A DNA stretch of 64,000 nt, from the NCBI GenBank assembly GCA_944474755.1, contig OX104112.1:15712273-15776272 (forward strand). Reading direction: 5' to 3'. Below are positions 37,760-48,897 of the stretch, in pieces; position 1 is the first letter of the stretch; each line of letters begins with the position of its first letter. The translations under genes and the position numbers were made by a program. The stretch comes from Limnoperna fortunei. Lineage: Eukaryota > Mollusca > Bivalvia > Mytilida > Modiolidae. Below the pieces are notes generated by a model. It searched no databases, was not told where the DNA came from, and saw nothing but the letters and a program-made list of their open reading frames with translations.

Positions 37760-37977
37760 TGGAATAAAATTCTCGTGTCCTGTCCACACATGTCACACTG
37801 GAATGAAGTATTATGTACCACATGTCACACTGGAATAAAGTATTGTGTACCACATGTCACACTGGAATAAAGGTATTATGTGCCACAATACGCACTGGAA
37901 TAAAATTATTGTGTACCACATGTCATTCTGGAAAAAAGTATTGTGTACCGCTTGTCACACTGGAATAAAAGTACTGT
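37760..37977. repeat. Minisatellite, 31-34 bp unit, copy A
   Basis: About seven units of CACATGTCACACTGGAATAA followed by AGTATTGTGTAC. The array touches the 3' end of a minus-strand LINE. Related arrays lie at 40490, 53360 and 55725. Confidence 0.9.
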
Positions 37978-38640
37978 GTGATAATAATAATATCCTTTAT
38001 TTAGACAGAATGACATATTTAGTACAATGACAAGTTAACAATATGGTTCTGTATGTATATACAATATTTACCACGGTAAATTATTAAAGAGAAAAAAGCA
38101 AACAAGTGTTTAAGAAATAAAAAAATATATAATTACATACATGACATAAGGAAGAAAAAACTACAATAATTTTTATACAATGTTATTAAAATATTTTTAT
38201 AGATAAAGACCATTAAAACTTTAAATTGTGGCTGAGCTTCTTGCATGCTGCGATAGCGTATTTCACAAAACACTACTGATATTAAAAATGATCTTTTAAA
38301 ATAATCTGTACGAGCTCTACGCGCAAAAAGCATATTGTTAGCACTACGTCTGGTTGTCCTAGAGCTGACTTCATTTACAAATTTAAAAACAAACAAGTAT
38401 ACAGGTGTCAGTTTATTAATAGACTTAAAAACTAAAATTATAGCTTTTCTATATTCAAAATAATCACTAATTGGCATCCATTTCAATCTATAACAAACTT
38501 AAGTTCATTTGATGGTATGAAGATGTTATTAACACTAAGAATAATTCTTGCAGCTCTTTTCTGTAGTTTAAATATCCAAGTTGGTTGCATTTTTACAGCC
38601 TAAATTGTACAACAATAATTAAAATGAGGAAAAATAATTG
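37978..38640 (-). pseudogene. LINE 3' end (RT C-terminus), copy A
   Basis: Minus-strand blocks: IIFPHFNYCCTI, LQKRAARIILSVNNIFIPSN, then MKWMPISDYFEYRKAI, VFKSINKLTP, and RTTRRSANNMLF with ARTDYFKRSF. These match the region after the RT core of jockey/CR1-like non-LTR retrotransposons. A 3' tail follows, ending at TATTATTATTATC-type repeats beside the minisatellite. The copy is 5'-truncated and has lost its frame. Confidence 0.75.
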
Positions 38641-38908
38641 AAGTAATATATACTTTCAGGCAAATTAATTTAAGCACAGATTCCACGACGACTCATAATC
38701 CGAAGTACAAGTAAAATGGAGGACAAAAATATCCAAAATTCTTGGGAAAAAAGATAAACTACGGATGAGACATCTAAATGTGCTCACAAACCGCATATTG
38801 GAAACATAACAAGCCAAACCCAGATAACATACAAAATACAATCTGGATGACGTGCAAATAAGGTAAACCATTGATTAAACAAAGACCGGACAGAAACAAT
38901 TTAACCTA

Positions 38909-40235
38909 GGGACATGGAACTATAAATCAAAGGGACCGAAATCGAACGATTTCGTTAACCTCGTCTCTTGATGCAATATTTTTCATTTACGCAAGCTTCA
39001 CTTTCAAATATAACCGAAGACCGATTATGCTAAAGGTATAACAGTAGTAAATGTGTACAAGTAACAGGTTACCAGATTGTGTAACCTACATTAAGTACAG
39101 AACTGAATACTACGTTGTGTTCTGATTTGGTAAATAGTAGTCTGTAAGCTCCTGCATAAATTAAGTTCTAAAAAGTGGTAAAATATATTAAAATATATAT
39201 TTTTTTATATTGAATAAAAATGTTTTAATTTCCTAGTCCAGGTAAATGCTGAGGAATGTTAGAAAGGTATGCAAATCACAGCAATGCTAGTATTTTCGAC
39301 CAGCCAAAACATTTATTACTGTTCTACCTTTAGAGGATATCCTCGTCAGGGTACCAGAATAACGATATCGTATACAGGTCCAGCAGTAGTAAATGTGTAC
39401 CAGTAACAGGTTACCAGATTGTGTACCCTACATTAAGTACAGAACTGAATACTAGGTTGTGTTCTGATTTAGTAAATAGTGGTTAGACGGGTACAATCTT
39501 TTGGGTAAGATCCTGCATAAATTAAGTTAGAAATTGAATGTGTAAAAGTGGGAGTGTCTCAAAACGTTCTAACTAGCGAAAAAAAGAATTGGTCACGGAA
39601 ATATAAGGCATATATTTTTTTTAAAGTTGAATGAAAGTTTATTAATTTCCTAGTATAAACAAATGCTGAGGAATGTTAGAAAGGTATGCAAATGAAAGAA
39701 ATGCTAGTATTTTCGACTATATCCAAACATTTACTACCGTTCTACCTACATTTTTAATCGTCCAATACTCTAATTAGCGTACAAGTGTCGACACAGATAT
39801 GATCGTATTTACGGCTTTCGTAAGACGACAATCCTCAATAACGGTGTCTTTTCGGGACTCGGAACTAGCACTAGGTTTATATATAAATAATGTGATGCAT
39901 TTAATAAAAATAATAAATACATAAACAAATAAAGAAAAAAAAAACAAACAAACAAAGTGTTCGAAACGGGGTCGCAAAAATATGAGTATTCATCGTGTTC
40001 TTAATTATGACCTATTTCATCCGGTTTTACAATCATTTTGCTTGCATAATAAAGGCGTAGATCGCCATCATTTAAGGGGACCGTTTACAAATTTGCGCCA
40101 ACTTCACGAAAATATGCTAATATTTCATGGTACCTCATCGGAAAGTATCTGCGAGATTTGCAACAAGAATAATATATGCCGAAAGTCGCCAAAATACGAG
40201 TTAAGTTGATGCATTTTAAATTTCATCATATGAAA
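38909..40235 (+). mobile_element. Repeat X, copy B (right end deleted), with conserved short frame
   Basis: The left end GGGACATGGAACTATAAATC matches copy A. The frame block here is open for 75 codons (39982-40209): MSIHRVLNYDLFHPVLQ, then HNKGVDRHHLRGPFTNLRQL, HENMLIFHGTSSESIC and EICNKNN. The corresponding frame in copy C shares RV.NYDLF, NKGVD, LRGPF.NLR and EN.LIFH. The protein family is unknown to me, and the frame may be a decayed exon of the element or a captured host exon. Confidence 0.5.
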
Positions 40236-40489
40236 TAATGACTCACTTGCGTTGTATGTTAGTCATATATAAGGGTACGTCAATTTTTGGACATGTAAAT
40301 AGAGATATTGAACTTCAATGAACTTTACACTTCCATGTAAAAAAATATTTTCTACCGAATATAAAACGTGTCGGCTAGTTAAATGTTTTAACAGGTAAAT
40401 ATTGCCCAATTTCTTATATACATTTATTTACAAAAGAAAACTGATAATTATTATTAAAATGATCAAATGCGATATTTCCTATTTAATGT

Positions 40490-40708
40490 GGAATAAAATT
40501 CTTGTGTCCTGTCCACTCATGTCACATTGGAATAAAAGTATGGTGTTCCACATGTCACACTTGAATAAAGTATTGTGTTCCACATGTCACACTGGAATAA
40601 AGTATTGTGTTCCACATGTCACACTGGAATAAAGTATTGTGTTCCACATGTCACACTGGAATAAAGTATTGTGTTTCACATGTCACACTGGAATAAAAGT
40701 ATTGCGTA
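40490..40708. repeat. Minisatellite, 32 bp unit, copy B
   Basis: Seven units, four of them nearly identical (CACATGTCACACTGGAATAA then AGTATTGTGTTC). Greater unit identity than in copy A suggests recent homogenisation. Confidence 0.9.
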
Positions 40709-41745
40709 ATAATAATAATATCCTTTATTTAGACAGAATGACATATTTAGTACAATGACTAGTTCACAATATGGTTTTGTATGTATATACAATATTTACA
40801 ACAGTAAATTATCAAAGTGAAAAAAGCAAACAAGTGTTATAGAATTAAAACAAATATAAATTACAAACATAACAAAAGGATTAAGAAACTACAATAATTT
40901 TTATACAAAGTTATTAAAATATTTGTTAAGATATAGACCTTTAAAACTGTCAATTGTGGTTGAGCTTCTTTCATGCTGCGATAGCATATTCAACAAAACA
41001 CTGACCTGATATTAAAAATTATCTTTTAAAAGTCTGTACGAGCTCCAGGCACAAAAAGCTATTGTTAGCACTACGTCTGCTTGTCCTAGTGATGATTTCA
41101 TAAACAAATTTAAAAACAAACAAGTATTCAGGTGTTAGTGGATTAATAGACTTAAAAACTAAAATAGCTTTTCTATCTACAAAATAATCAATAATTGGCA
41201 TCCATATCAATCAATAAAAAGTTCATTTGATGGTATGAAGATGTTGTTAACATTAAGAATAATCCGTGCAGGTCTTTCCTGTAGTTTTTTTAAGATTAAT
41301 TTTAAGTTTATTATTATTCATCCATTTTAGAGAGTTTTTCAGATCTTCTGTCAATTTATTTTCAATAATGTCTATGCTTTTGTCAGCAACATCTTGTGAA
41401 GTATCATCTGCATATATAGTTGCATTAGCAGTACATTAAACATTTAGGATAGTCGTTTACAAATAATATAAAGAAAAAAGGACTTAATATTGAGGTACGC
41501 CTATTGTAATATCTTTTGGTTCAAACAATTTGTTTTCTTTTTGACAAATTTGACTTAAACCAGTTATAAGTATTTTCACAAATACCAAACATTATTTGCT
41601 TAGGTAATAAAACAACATAGTTAACTGTATCAAATGCTTTAGTTAAACCAATAAATAAAACCCCTGTTAACTTCCCCTCATCAATATGTTTTAACCAACG
41701 ATCAATTAAACTGTTTAACACAGTTGGGTTGAACAATTTGTTATT
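40709..41745 (-). pseudogene. LINE RT fragment, copy B (jockey/CR1-like)
   Basis: Minus strand, from 41736: LIDRWLKHIDEGKLTGVLFI, LTKAFDTVNY (motif A), YNWFKSNLSKRKQ, then DITIGVPQ, ATIYADDTSQDVADKS with intact YADD (about 41410), LKWMNNNKLKINL, and after a deletion IPSNE, MIWMPIIDYFVDRKAI, VFKSINPLTPEYL and the 3' tail. It extends about 450 bases further 5' than copy A. A deletion joins the end of the RT core to the C-terminal block near 41290. Several stops make it dead. Confidence 0.75.
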
Positions 41746-41749
41746 AACT

Positions 41750-42615
41750 TATTTGTGGAAAAATACTCATTGACACATTTGATACAAAGAACAATTTCAT
41801 AAAAATTATAATAATGAAATGTAATCCATATTCAGATACCACGATTATGAAATTAACTACGCCAGACTCGCATTTGTCCAATCACGGCTCAACAGTGGCT
41901 ATCAAATTTATTTCAAAAAGCGGTTCAGTATCGATTTGCATATTATGAAATAGGCACTAATTATTCAATTTCTATAATGATTTTACATGTGGATTGTATT
42001 TTTTTTAAGATTTACTTTAATCAGACGGTTCTGATATACATTCTCTGAGTAGTTAAATTCGTCTGTTACCCTCTGGTTAGAACATAATTTAATTCATAGT
42101 ATATCACTCAAATCTCTTAGTAATTAACGATGCATTAACATCAATTGAATGAGTTATAATTAAATTCTATGAATGAAAAATGATGTTTTGATTATGGCAT
42201 GTTTTTATGTGATTTAAATTATGATTTATTAACATCAGACAAGTGTACCCCATGACAAAATGTGTGTGATGTTTGTGATTTAGAAAATATTTTTAAAGGG
42301 CCAACATGCTTTACAAAAGGGGCAAGTCCAACACTCAATGATGTCATTTTAACCAACTGTATGAATCTATCCACATTTTAACTGTGGTTTGAGTGATGTC
42401 CACAATATTATTTTTGCTGAAATAAAATCGAACATTCCACCAATTAAAGAACAATTTAAACAATACAGAAGTTATTATTAAGTTAAAGATCTAAATCAAG
42501 TTAATCTATTAAAGATAGATAGATATATAACTTTAAAACTGGGGTTACAACTATCATAGACACATCACAATGCAAAAAAAAAAAAACACAAAAAACGAAA
42601 AAACAGACAAAAACA
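41750..42615. other. Gene-free AT-rich interval ending in an A-rich stretch
   Basis: No gene seen. An A-rich tract at 42570-42610 precedes a plus-strand LINE. Confidence 0.45.
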
Positions 42616-42619
42616 AGCA

Positions 42620-43925
42620 CCATTTACGAACTTCAGACAGTCTCTTTGTTCTTAAAACTTTATTGAGTAAATATGTCAACAATTAAAAAAAGAAAGTATG
42701 TCTTGTAAATTTACGAAAAGCCTTTGATTCTCAATGGAGAATCGATCTACTTTATAAACTGTTAAAGAATAAAGACTTAGGAAAAAACTTATATAATACA
42801 ATCAAAACATGTACCAATGTTCCACTGCCTCGGTCAAATCGCAAAACATTTTTTATAGGAATCTGTTCCAATAGAAAGAGGTGTGAAACAAGGAGATAAC
42901 CTAAGCTCTCTACTCTTTAATGTATCAATAAATGACATCCCTGCCATTTTTCCTCATGAATGTAAACCAGTTACTCTTGAAAATATGTCTCTTAACTGTT
43001 TAATGTTTGCAGACGATATCCTACTACTTTCTGAAACTCCAAAAGGATTTCAGAAATCTATAATCAAACTACATGAATATTGTCTCAATTTACAACTTTC
43101 AATTAATACAAAAAAGATACAATTATGATATTCAAACAAAAAATAGATAATAAAAATTACCTTTTCATAGGTGAAGAAAAAAAGAAAAAAGTATTGAAGT
43201 ATAAATATCTAGGAAATATTACTGAATTATCAGGAAAATTTCACTCCCCTCATTTAGAACTATCCAAAAGGGAAACAAAGAAATGTCTCAAAGTTTTAAT
43301 GTTTAAACCCACTAACAAATATACATTCAAACATATATAAAAAACTTTTTGAGTCTTTAGTTAGACCAATCCTTACATATAATTGAGAAATTTGGTACAT
43401 GGACTTTTTTGAAAAAGTTATTAAATCTTAAAACAGAAGCAAATATAATCAAAAATTTGATATCATTTTATTTATAGATACCAGTCAGAAAAAACAAACT
43501 TGAAATTTTGTAAATTTATACTGGGACGCAGCAAACGAGCAGAAGGTATAACAGCTCGAGCTGAATTAGCTCAATATCCATTAGATACATTCTTTTAAAT
43601 GCAATCAGTCAAGTATCTAGTAAGATTTTTAAGTCACACTAGCAATCCATTATTAGACGATGCTTTTATTTTATAAAAAAATCTTCATACAAATGGAATA
43701 TATTCATGGTATTCATATGTGAATTATATATGCATATCAAACGATATTGATTGAAACAAATTAAAAAACTTGAATCAACATCTCTTACTAATATGAAACA
43801 ATAATTAAAAAATAAACGTAAAAATTAATTCTTTAATAAACTATAATCATCTACCAGTGATAATAAAATATTTCTATACAGCAAACTTAAAACTGAATAC
43901 AAAATTGAAAGTTTCATTATCAAAA
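42620..43925 (+). pseudogene. LINE RT with C-terminal region, 5'-truncated
   Basis: Plus-strand blocks in order: LRTSDSLFVLKTLLSKYVNN, VNLRKAFDSQWRIDLLYKLL (motif A, 42710), VKQGDNLSSLLFN with INDIPAIF (42884-42950), LNCLMFADDILLLSETPKG (YADD-type motif C, about 43010), LSINTKK, KYKYLGNI, LFESLVRPILTYN, LKFCKFILGRSKRAEGITA, RAELAQYPLDTFF, NPLLDDAFIL, YSWYSYV and a final SKLKTEYKIE. This covers RT fingers-palm through the C-terminal domain of a non-LTR retrotransposon. The YADD-type site survives (FADD), but stops and frameshifts at about 42674, 43127 and later inactivate it. The endonuclease domain is missing. Confidence 0.8.
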
Positions 43926-43929
43926 CTAT

Positions 43930-44340
43930 TTTTTGTAAATGTAGCTAAAGATATTGGAACTGGGAGTTGCCAAGCAGATCATAACCACCCAAGTATAGCA
44001 GCAATTGTTGAAAATTGCAATATTACAGGTAATTTGAATTTTGAACACATAGATTATGAATTTGTAAAACAGAAATAAATAAGATAAATGTAAATATGTC
44101 AACTGGAATAGATGATATATCTGTTAAAATGTTGAAAATAGGTAAGCCTGCTTTGCTACAACAATAACAAAACTTGTCAATAAGTCTATTGTTACATCAA
44201 TGTTTCCTGATGTTCAAAAAAGCTCAGGTTGTGCCACTTCACAAAAAAACCAGTCAATTAGATTCTGGTAACTATAGACCAGTCATTATTTTGCCTGCGG
44301 TGTCAAACATCTTTGAGAGAGCTCGAAGACAACGTTTATT
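43930..44340 (+). pseudogene. Second LINE fragment: RT N-terminal region
   Basis: Reading on: FVNVAKDIGTGSC, HPSIAAIVENCNITGNLNFE, EFVKQKINKINVNMSTGIDD, ISVKMLKIGKPALL, then VVPLHKKTSQLDSGNYRPVI and ILPAVSNIFERA. This is the linker and first RT blocks (NYRPVSILP) of a jockey/CR1-like element, of a different type from its neighbour upstream. It ends abruptly at a SINE fragment. A stop and frame changes are present. Confidence 0.75.
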
Positions 44341-44344
44341 GGCA

Positions 44345-44480
44345 ATGATTGTCGGTTTTCCTACCGAATGTCCGGGGTTTTCACAAGTAACTCTGGCTTT
44401 CTGGTCTGTTAAGATAACTTGACACAGGATTGATACAACTGAAAAATTTGTGGAAGTTGTGTGAAACCCAATCAATGAAA
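44345..44480 (+). mobile_element. SINE 3' half fused to the LINE fragment
   Basis: ATTGTCGGTTTTCCTACCGA, CCGGGGTTTTCAC, ACTCTGGCTTTCTGG, TGATACAACTGAAAAATTTG and a degraded GTGTGAAACCC keep the SINE order. It abuts the LINE RT frame with no tRNA head. Confidence 0.65.
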
Positions 44481-44520
44481 AACAAACAACGCATAAAGAC
44501 TTATATTTTACGGTCTCAGT

Positions 44521-44735
44521 CATGGTGGCCGAGTGGGTAATGTCATCACCTGTTAGTCATCAGAGTGTCAACACGTAGTGTACAACTTTAACACTTACTG
44601 GGTGCAGGGTGGGCTCGAGCTAAATTGACAAGGATTGCCCGTTGTTGTGTCTAGTTTTTGGGGTTTTCACATGGTACTCGGACTGACTCCCGTAGTAGAG
44701 GAGGACGCCTTTATATATACGTAAACTACAGCATG
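44521..44735 (+). mobile_element. tRNA-derived SINE, diverged variant
   Basis: GGTGGCCGAGTGGGTAATGT is a clear A box of class II tRNA type. TGCAGGGTGGGCTCGAGC, AAATTGACAAGGATTGCC, GGGGTTTTCACATGGTACTC and GACGCC follow. The B box is poor and the 3' tail is lost. The head is closer to a tRNA-Ser/Leu sequence than in the other copies. Confidence 0.7.
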
Positions 44736-44869
44736 TAAAGAGCTCCTATGTGACAAAAATGATAAAGAAAATTGGAAGGAAATATAAATGAACTGGTGAA
44801 AAATGTCAGCATATTTAATCGAGCCTATTTGACGAGTCATTTTATCTCATCTTGATCAAACAGTTGCGG

Positions 44870-45600
44870 ACCAAGTACAATGGGCCACTTCCTGGCGCCT
44901 CACGTAACTTCGTCGTCGGTTGTCCATCAAAAAATCCTCAGAAAACACTTGGCCATTTTGTTTCAAACTGGCCGCAATCATCCTTAGTGCATCCTGTTTT
45001 ATAAATTTATATCAGGGGTATTGATCAACGGACAAAGATGTCTGCTGTTACTTCAAACAGAACTTATGGATTAATACTCTTTTTTCGTCAATTTCTCAAA
45101 AATACAACAGATGAAAAAATATTACCAATTTATCAAAGCCTTAAGCTTTACAAATGTTCTTACTAATCCTAATGCAATAACTTCCTGAAGGAGTTATGGT
45201 CCTTAAATTGCCAGCTTTCGACACATTTTCATTCATTAAAATATAGCTTGAAAACTATAACAGCCAGATTGATATTGTTAGTTGGTGAATGATTAGCATT
45301 ACAATGGCTTAAAATAACGTAGTTGGTCCAAAATTGTCTAACCACTCCTTATATTGGTTATTGCCCTCAAACACTAATCATTTCTGAAATTTTCAGTTTT
45401 TAAAAGTTATGACAGATATTGTGAAACTGATTATTTCAAAAATAATTAGAAATACAAGACATATCATTTTCTTTATAGGTCCGAAATTGTCAGATGACTC
45501 CATATAGGAGTTATGGCCTTTGAATGATGATTTTAAGACAAAATTACCAGTTTTTGCTTTAGAAATCAAAAACTGTAGGTTGGTAAATGAAACAATCAAA
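44870..45600. repeat. Degenerate non-coding repeat, roughly 150-160 bp period
   Basis: The phrase AGTTATGGTCCTTAAATTG (45194) recurs as GGTTATTGCCCTCAAACAC (about 45356) and AGTTATGGCCTTTGAATGA (about 45506), each preceded by a variant of TTGTCTGACCACTCC (TTGTCTAACCACTCC, TTGTCAGATGACTCC). The pattern resembles a dispersed non-coding repeat common in bivalve DNA. No coding function. Confidence 0.45.
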
Positions 45601-46460
45601 TAAAATGTTAATATAAGATAATCAATGGTTTTCTTCAGCTACCATGGGTTGTGTTCATTATATTATATCTAAACAGTTTTCCGGTATATCTGGTTTCCAA
45701 GATGAATTTGATGCACCTGTTTATAACACAGATGAACATAAGTGGGTTACTAGGGGTAGGACCACCATTGTTTATCGCCTCTTCGGTAATAAAAAATTAG
45801 TTGATTTTGAATGTTTCTGAATATTTTACCTTTGTTTCAAATAAAGAAATATTCCTGTCACATGACAACATGTAACCCCTAAGTATTCTCTCAAAATTTC
45901 AGCACCACTTTCATTGCATATAAGAATCTACGATCAACCGGAAGTAAACTCACTCAAAAAAATATACTTTCACTTTCAAGTTCAGTCCCAAAATAGTGCA
46001 TGTCATCCAATGACTCACATAATTTTTATCTTTAGTACAAATCAGTTCAACTTTATCCTCTTGTTTCCTGAATTATTCAGCTTGTCAAAAATACCAAGTT
46101 TGTTCCAATATCTATTATGGTTCAAAAGTTATAATTATAACAGTGAGCAGTTATTTTTAAATAGCACTACTTTTACGTACAACCTCAGGACTGGTTCCCG
46201 GTATTTGGTGGTCCTACACCTTCTAACAAACTAGATATTTGGTTCATCGGTAGAAATCCTTCACACGGGTCATAATCACTAGGTAATATCAATACAAATA
46301 CAATTATCACAAATAAATGCACATGGAACAAAAAGTCTGCTGATTAAACTTTCCCAGTTTCAAAAATGTACAAATTCGTTTTCGTTTAATTGTTGTTTAC
46401 ATGCAGTTACTATATATTTGGTTGTTGGTTCCAGGTTTGCTTGTTTGTGGGACATTGATT
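45600..46460. other. Gene-free interval, probably repeat-derived
   Basis: AGGACCACCATTG (about 45758) and GGTGGTCCTACACC (about 46206) hint at an inverted repeat pair, but no gene is supported. The 106-codon frame at 45914-46234 lacks any domain. Confidence 0.4.
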
Positions 46461-46464
46461 TGGA

Positions 46465-47920
46465 ATATATATACAACGGAAAATCCCAGAGCTGGTCGTT
46501 TTTATCTCCTGCCTAAAATCCATATGGAGAATAACACCGCTAGACCCATAGTTTCGGCCAACGGAGATCCTACAGAGAAAATATAAAAGTTTTAGACTTC
46601 CACTTAAGACCCACGTTGAAACTTTACCATCTTACATAAAAGACACAACCGACTACCTGCGTAAAATAGAGTCCATGAATCCACTTCCACCGGACACAAT
46701 CCTCGTCTCCATGTATGTAACATTGTACAACAATATACCACACGACGACGGCATAACAGCATTCAAGGAGGTCTGATAACAACGCTACATCAAAAATCAT
46801 CCCACTGAGTGCCTAATGCAACTACTCGAACCTGTACTAAAACATAACAACTACGATTAATGGCGAGCACTTGTTACAAATTAACGGAACAGCCGTAGGA
46901 ACCAAGATGGCACCATCATTTGCTAACATCTTTATGGGAAAACTCGAGAAACAACTTCTAAACTCTTCTCTCCACCACCCAATCTCATGGTTTAGGTTCA
47001 TTGATGATGTTGACATGAAATAGAGTGAAAGCGGGGAAAACAGTTCTTTGACCACGCTAACAGTATACAATCTTCCTATCAAATTCACAAAGAAACGTCC
47101 ACATCTAAATTCTCATTCTTAGATACCACTACCGCGTAATAGATGGAATTATGTCAACCAATCTATACTGTAAACCCACAGATAAACATCAGTACCTCCC
47201 ACCAAACAGCTGCCATCATAAACATTGCAGCAAATGTATACCTTTCAGCCAAGCTCTGCGAGTTAAACACATCTGATCTATCCAGGCTAAAACTAAGCAG
47301 CGTTTTGGAGAGCTTCGAGGCATCTTAAGCACATATGATACAATAACAAGAACGTATCAATAGGTTTTAAAAAAACCAACAACATCAATAGGGACCAACT
47401 TCTGCAGTACAGAGAAAAGAAAACTAACAAAAGTTTAAAAGATCAGTTAGTCTGAGCAGAAATGTCGTCACGTAGCCGCCAATCGGGGCAATGTTGCATC
47501 TGTAGTGACGGTCGTAGTATGACATGTGCTCACATACTACACACCCAATACTTCACCAGCACATCAAATGGTAAACAATTTGACATCCATGTCAATTTGA
47601 ATTGCAAAAGTGAGAACATCATATACCTGTTACAGTGTGGTATATGCAATCTCCAGTATGTTGGTCAGTCTGTGCAAAGGTTCAGCAACCGAATGAATGG
47701 GCAGAAGCGAAACAAGATGCAAACCCAACTTACCCTTTAATAGGCATCTACGTACGCACGGCCCTGCTATAACTGAACTTTTTAATAAACCCAGGGTGAC
47801 CCTAATAGACCATAACCCAATCTGGAGAGACAAATAGAGAAAAGAGAACGAAAGTCTTTGGATAAAAACATTGGAAACATCATTTTTGAAGGAAATACGT
47901 TAAACATTATAGGACTGTAG
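46465..47920 (+). pseudogene. Penelope-like retroelement 2, 5'-truncated: RT plus GIY-YIG
   Basis: The first recognisable block is [20 protein letters not shown] (46480), then [43 protein letters not shown] with [11 protein letters not shown] (motif A region), [16 protein letters not shown], a frame-shifted motif B and a decayed motif C (FIDDV at about 47000). Later come SFLDTTTA, a CKPTDKHQYLPP-like block out of frame, and a C-terminal frame from 47462: CCICSDGRSMTC, NIIYLLQCGICNLQYVGQS and RFSNRMN, the GIY-YIG endonuclease with its upstream Cys-rich linker. N-terminal blocks are absent. It differs from element 1 in sequence type (NIPHDDGI against SLYTNIRH), so they are separate families. 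Inactive. Confidence 0.82.
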
Positions 47921-48099
47921 ACCGGATACATCCATGGTCTCCGAATATTCATTAAGAATTACGTGTCGTTTTATTTATTTTAAACTGTTTTTTGTATCTA
48001 TATTGATTGTAACCTTATTAATAGTGCTACTTTACTTATACACCTGTACATGCTTGTATTAGAACTAACAAAAAACGTTTTCGTTAATTATAAGAAATC

Positions 48100-48240
48100 G
48101 TGACACTGTGGCACCAAATCGCCTGCACTCTGTCCAGCGGTCTAGACCCCTCGGCCAAATCTTCTATATAAAAAATACAGCTTCATTAACAGGGGTGAAT
48201 CGTAGACATAGACATAGTGAATGTGTACTAGCGTGTGACG
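48100..48240 (-). repeat. tRNA-like module downstream of Penelope-like element 2
   Basis: Reverse complement of the 19359-19498 module: TTGGCCGAGGGGTCTAGACC, GCTGGACAGAGTGCAGGCG, TTTGGTGCCACAGTGTCACG. It lies about 180 bases past the end of element 2 and points back towards it. The A-box match (GGCCGAGGGG) is better here than at 19 kb; the B box is outside the conserved block. Penelope-like elements can carry terminal repeats in inverted orientation, which this may represent. Confidence 0.65.
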
Positions 48241-48514
48241 AATTTTCGTAAATAATACGTATTAATCTGACAGTAATTTATATATACACATATACATAAT
48301 ATACATATTTGTGTTAATGTATCTGACCAGAATTGACAGTTTTCCTACCTACTTTCGTGAGGACTCAGGTATCTTCCAAAAACAAAGTGCCGACTGCACT
48401 GAGAGAAAGATTGCTTTGCAAGTGTTAAATCCACATGTTTGATTGGAAATAAAACAAACCAATTCAAAAGAACCTTTCCAATCCTCATAATTGATAACCC
48501 AGCTCCCCTTTGTC

Positions 48515-48775
48515 TTGAATGGCAATATCCATGGCTTTGCTGCCGGAAACTCCAAAATCATTCAGGTCAAAATGTAAAATGTAAAATATCAGGTGCACTA
48601 TTTGACCATGTGACAAAGGGTTCTGCAAAGGTTTTATCATTCCATTCAGTGGTGCAAGTACATCAAAGAATGGCAAGTCCATGTTTCGATATTGGCAATC
48701 CCAAATATCATTCCAGCCAATATATAAAATATCAGTTGTACAATGGCCCCATGTGACAAAGATTCCATTAAAATT
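48515..48775. repeat. Imperfect direct duplication, about 150 bp
   Basis: GAATGGCAATATCCATG...TAAAATATCAGGTGCAC...CCATGTGACAAAGG (from 48518) is followed by GAATGGCAAGTCCATG...TAAAATATCAGTTGTAC...CCATGTGACAAAGA (from 48669). Diverged tandem copies without coding content. The stretch just before (48328-48360, AATTGACAGTTTTCCTACC) looks like a SINE scrap. Confidence 0.6.
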
Positions 48776-48789
48776 GCATCAAAAACTTA

Positions 48790-48897
48790 CTTCTGTTAGG
48801 GTGTGCTTAACTTCAATCTTGATTGGCAATTAAAACAGGACGCCCCAATAAAGCTGACAAATTGCTGAAAGTGGCATTAAACACCATTCAAACACAG
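48790..48897 (+). mobile_element. SINE with internal deletion (copy 14)
   Basis: TTAGGGTGTGCTTAACTTCA, ATCTTGATTGGCAATTAAAA, then GACGCCCCAATAAAGCTGAC, AAATTGCTGAAAGTGGC and ATTAAACACCATTCAAACAC. The middle CTACCGAAGGTCGG block is missing. Confidence 0.75.

Larger units (their letters stand above)
35325..38640. repeat. Tandem segmental duplication, copy A
   Basis: Copy A is followed directly by copy B (38695-41290) at a period of about 3.4 kb. Shared blocks in order are: the flank GGAAACATAACAAGCCAAAC, repeat X, an internal subrepeat with TACAGAACTGAATACTA, the GGCGTAGATCGCCAT frame block, GGGTACGTCAATTTTTG, a 32-bp minisatellite, and a LINE 3' end. Copy A keeps about 560 bases (36930-37495) that copy B lacks. 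Within copy A a unit of roughly 450 bases is itself repeated (35660 and 36105 onward). Divergence of several percent indicates an old event. Confidence 0.85.
38695..41290. repeat. Tandem segmental duplication, copy B
   Basis: Second copy of the 35325-38640 segment. It keeps the flank, left end and frame block of repeat X, the minisatellite and the LINE tail. It has lost the segment equivalent to 36930-37495, including the right end of repeat X. Confidence 0.85.

Noticed and set aside
37786..40708. Evenly spaced repeats considered as a CRISPR array
   Set aside because: Units are contiguous with no unique spacers, and the sequence is animal; these are minisatellites.
45914..46234. 106-codon plus-strand frame
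   Set aside because: It is rich in Phe/Leu/Ser and lies in non-coding repeat DNA; no domain and no splice sites.
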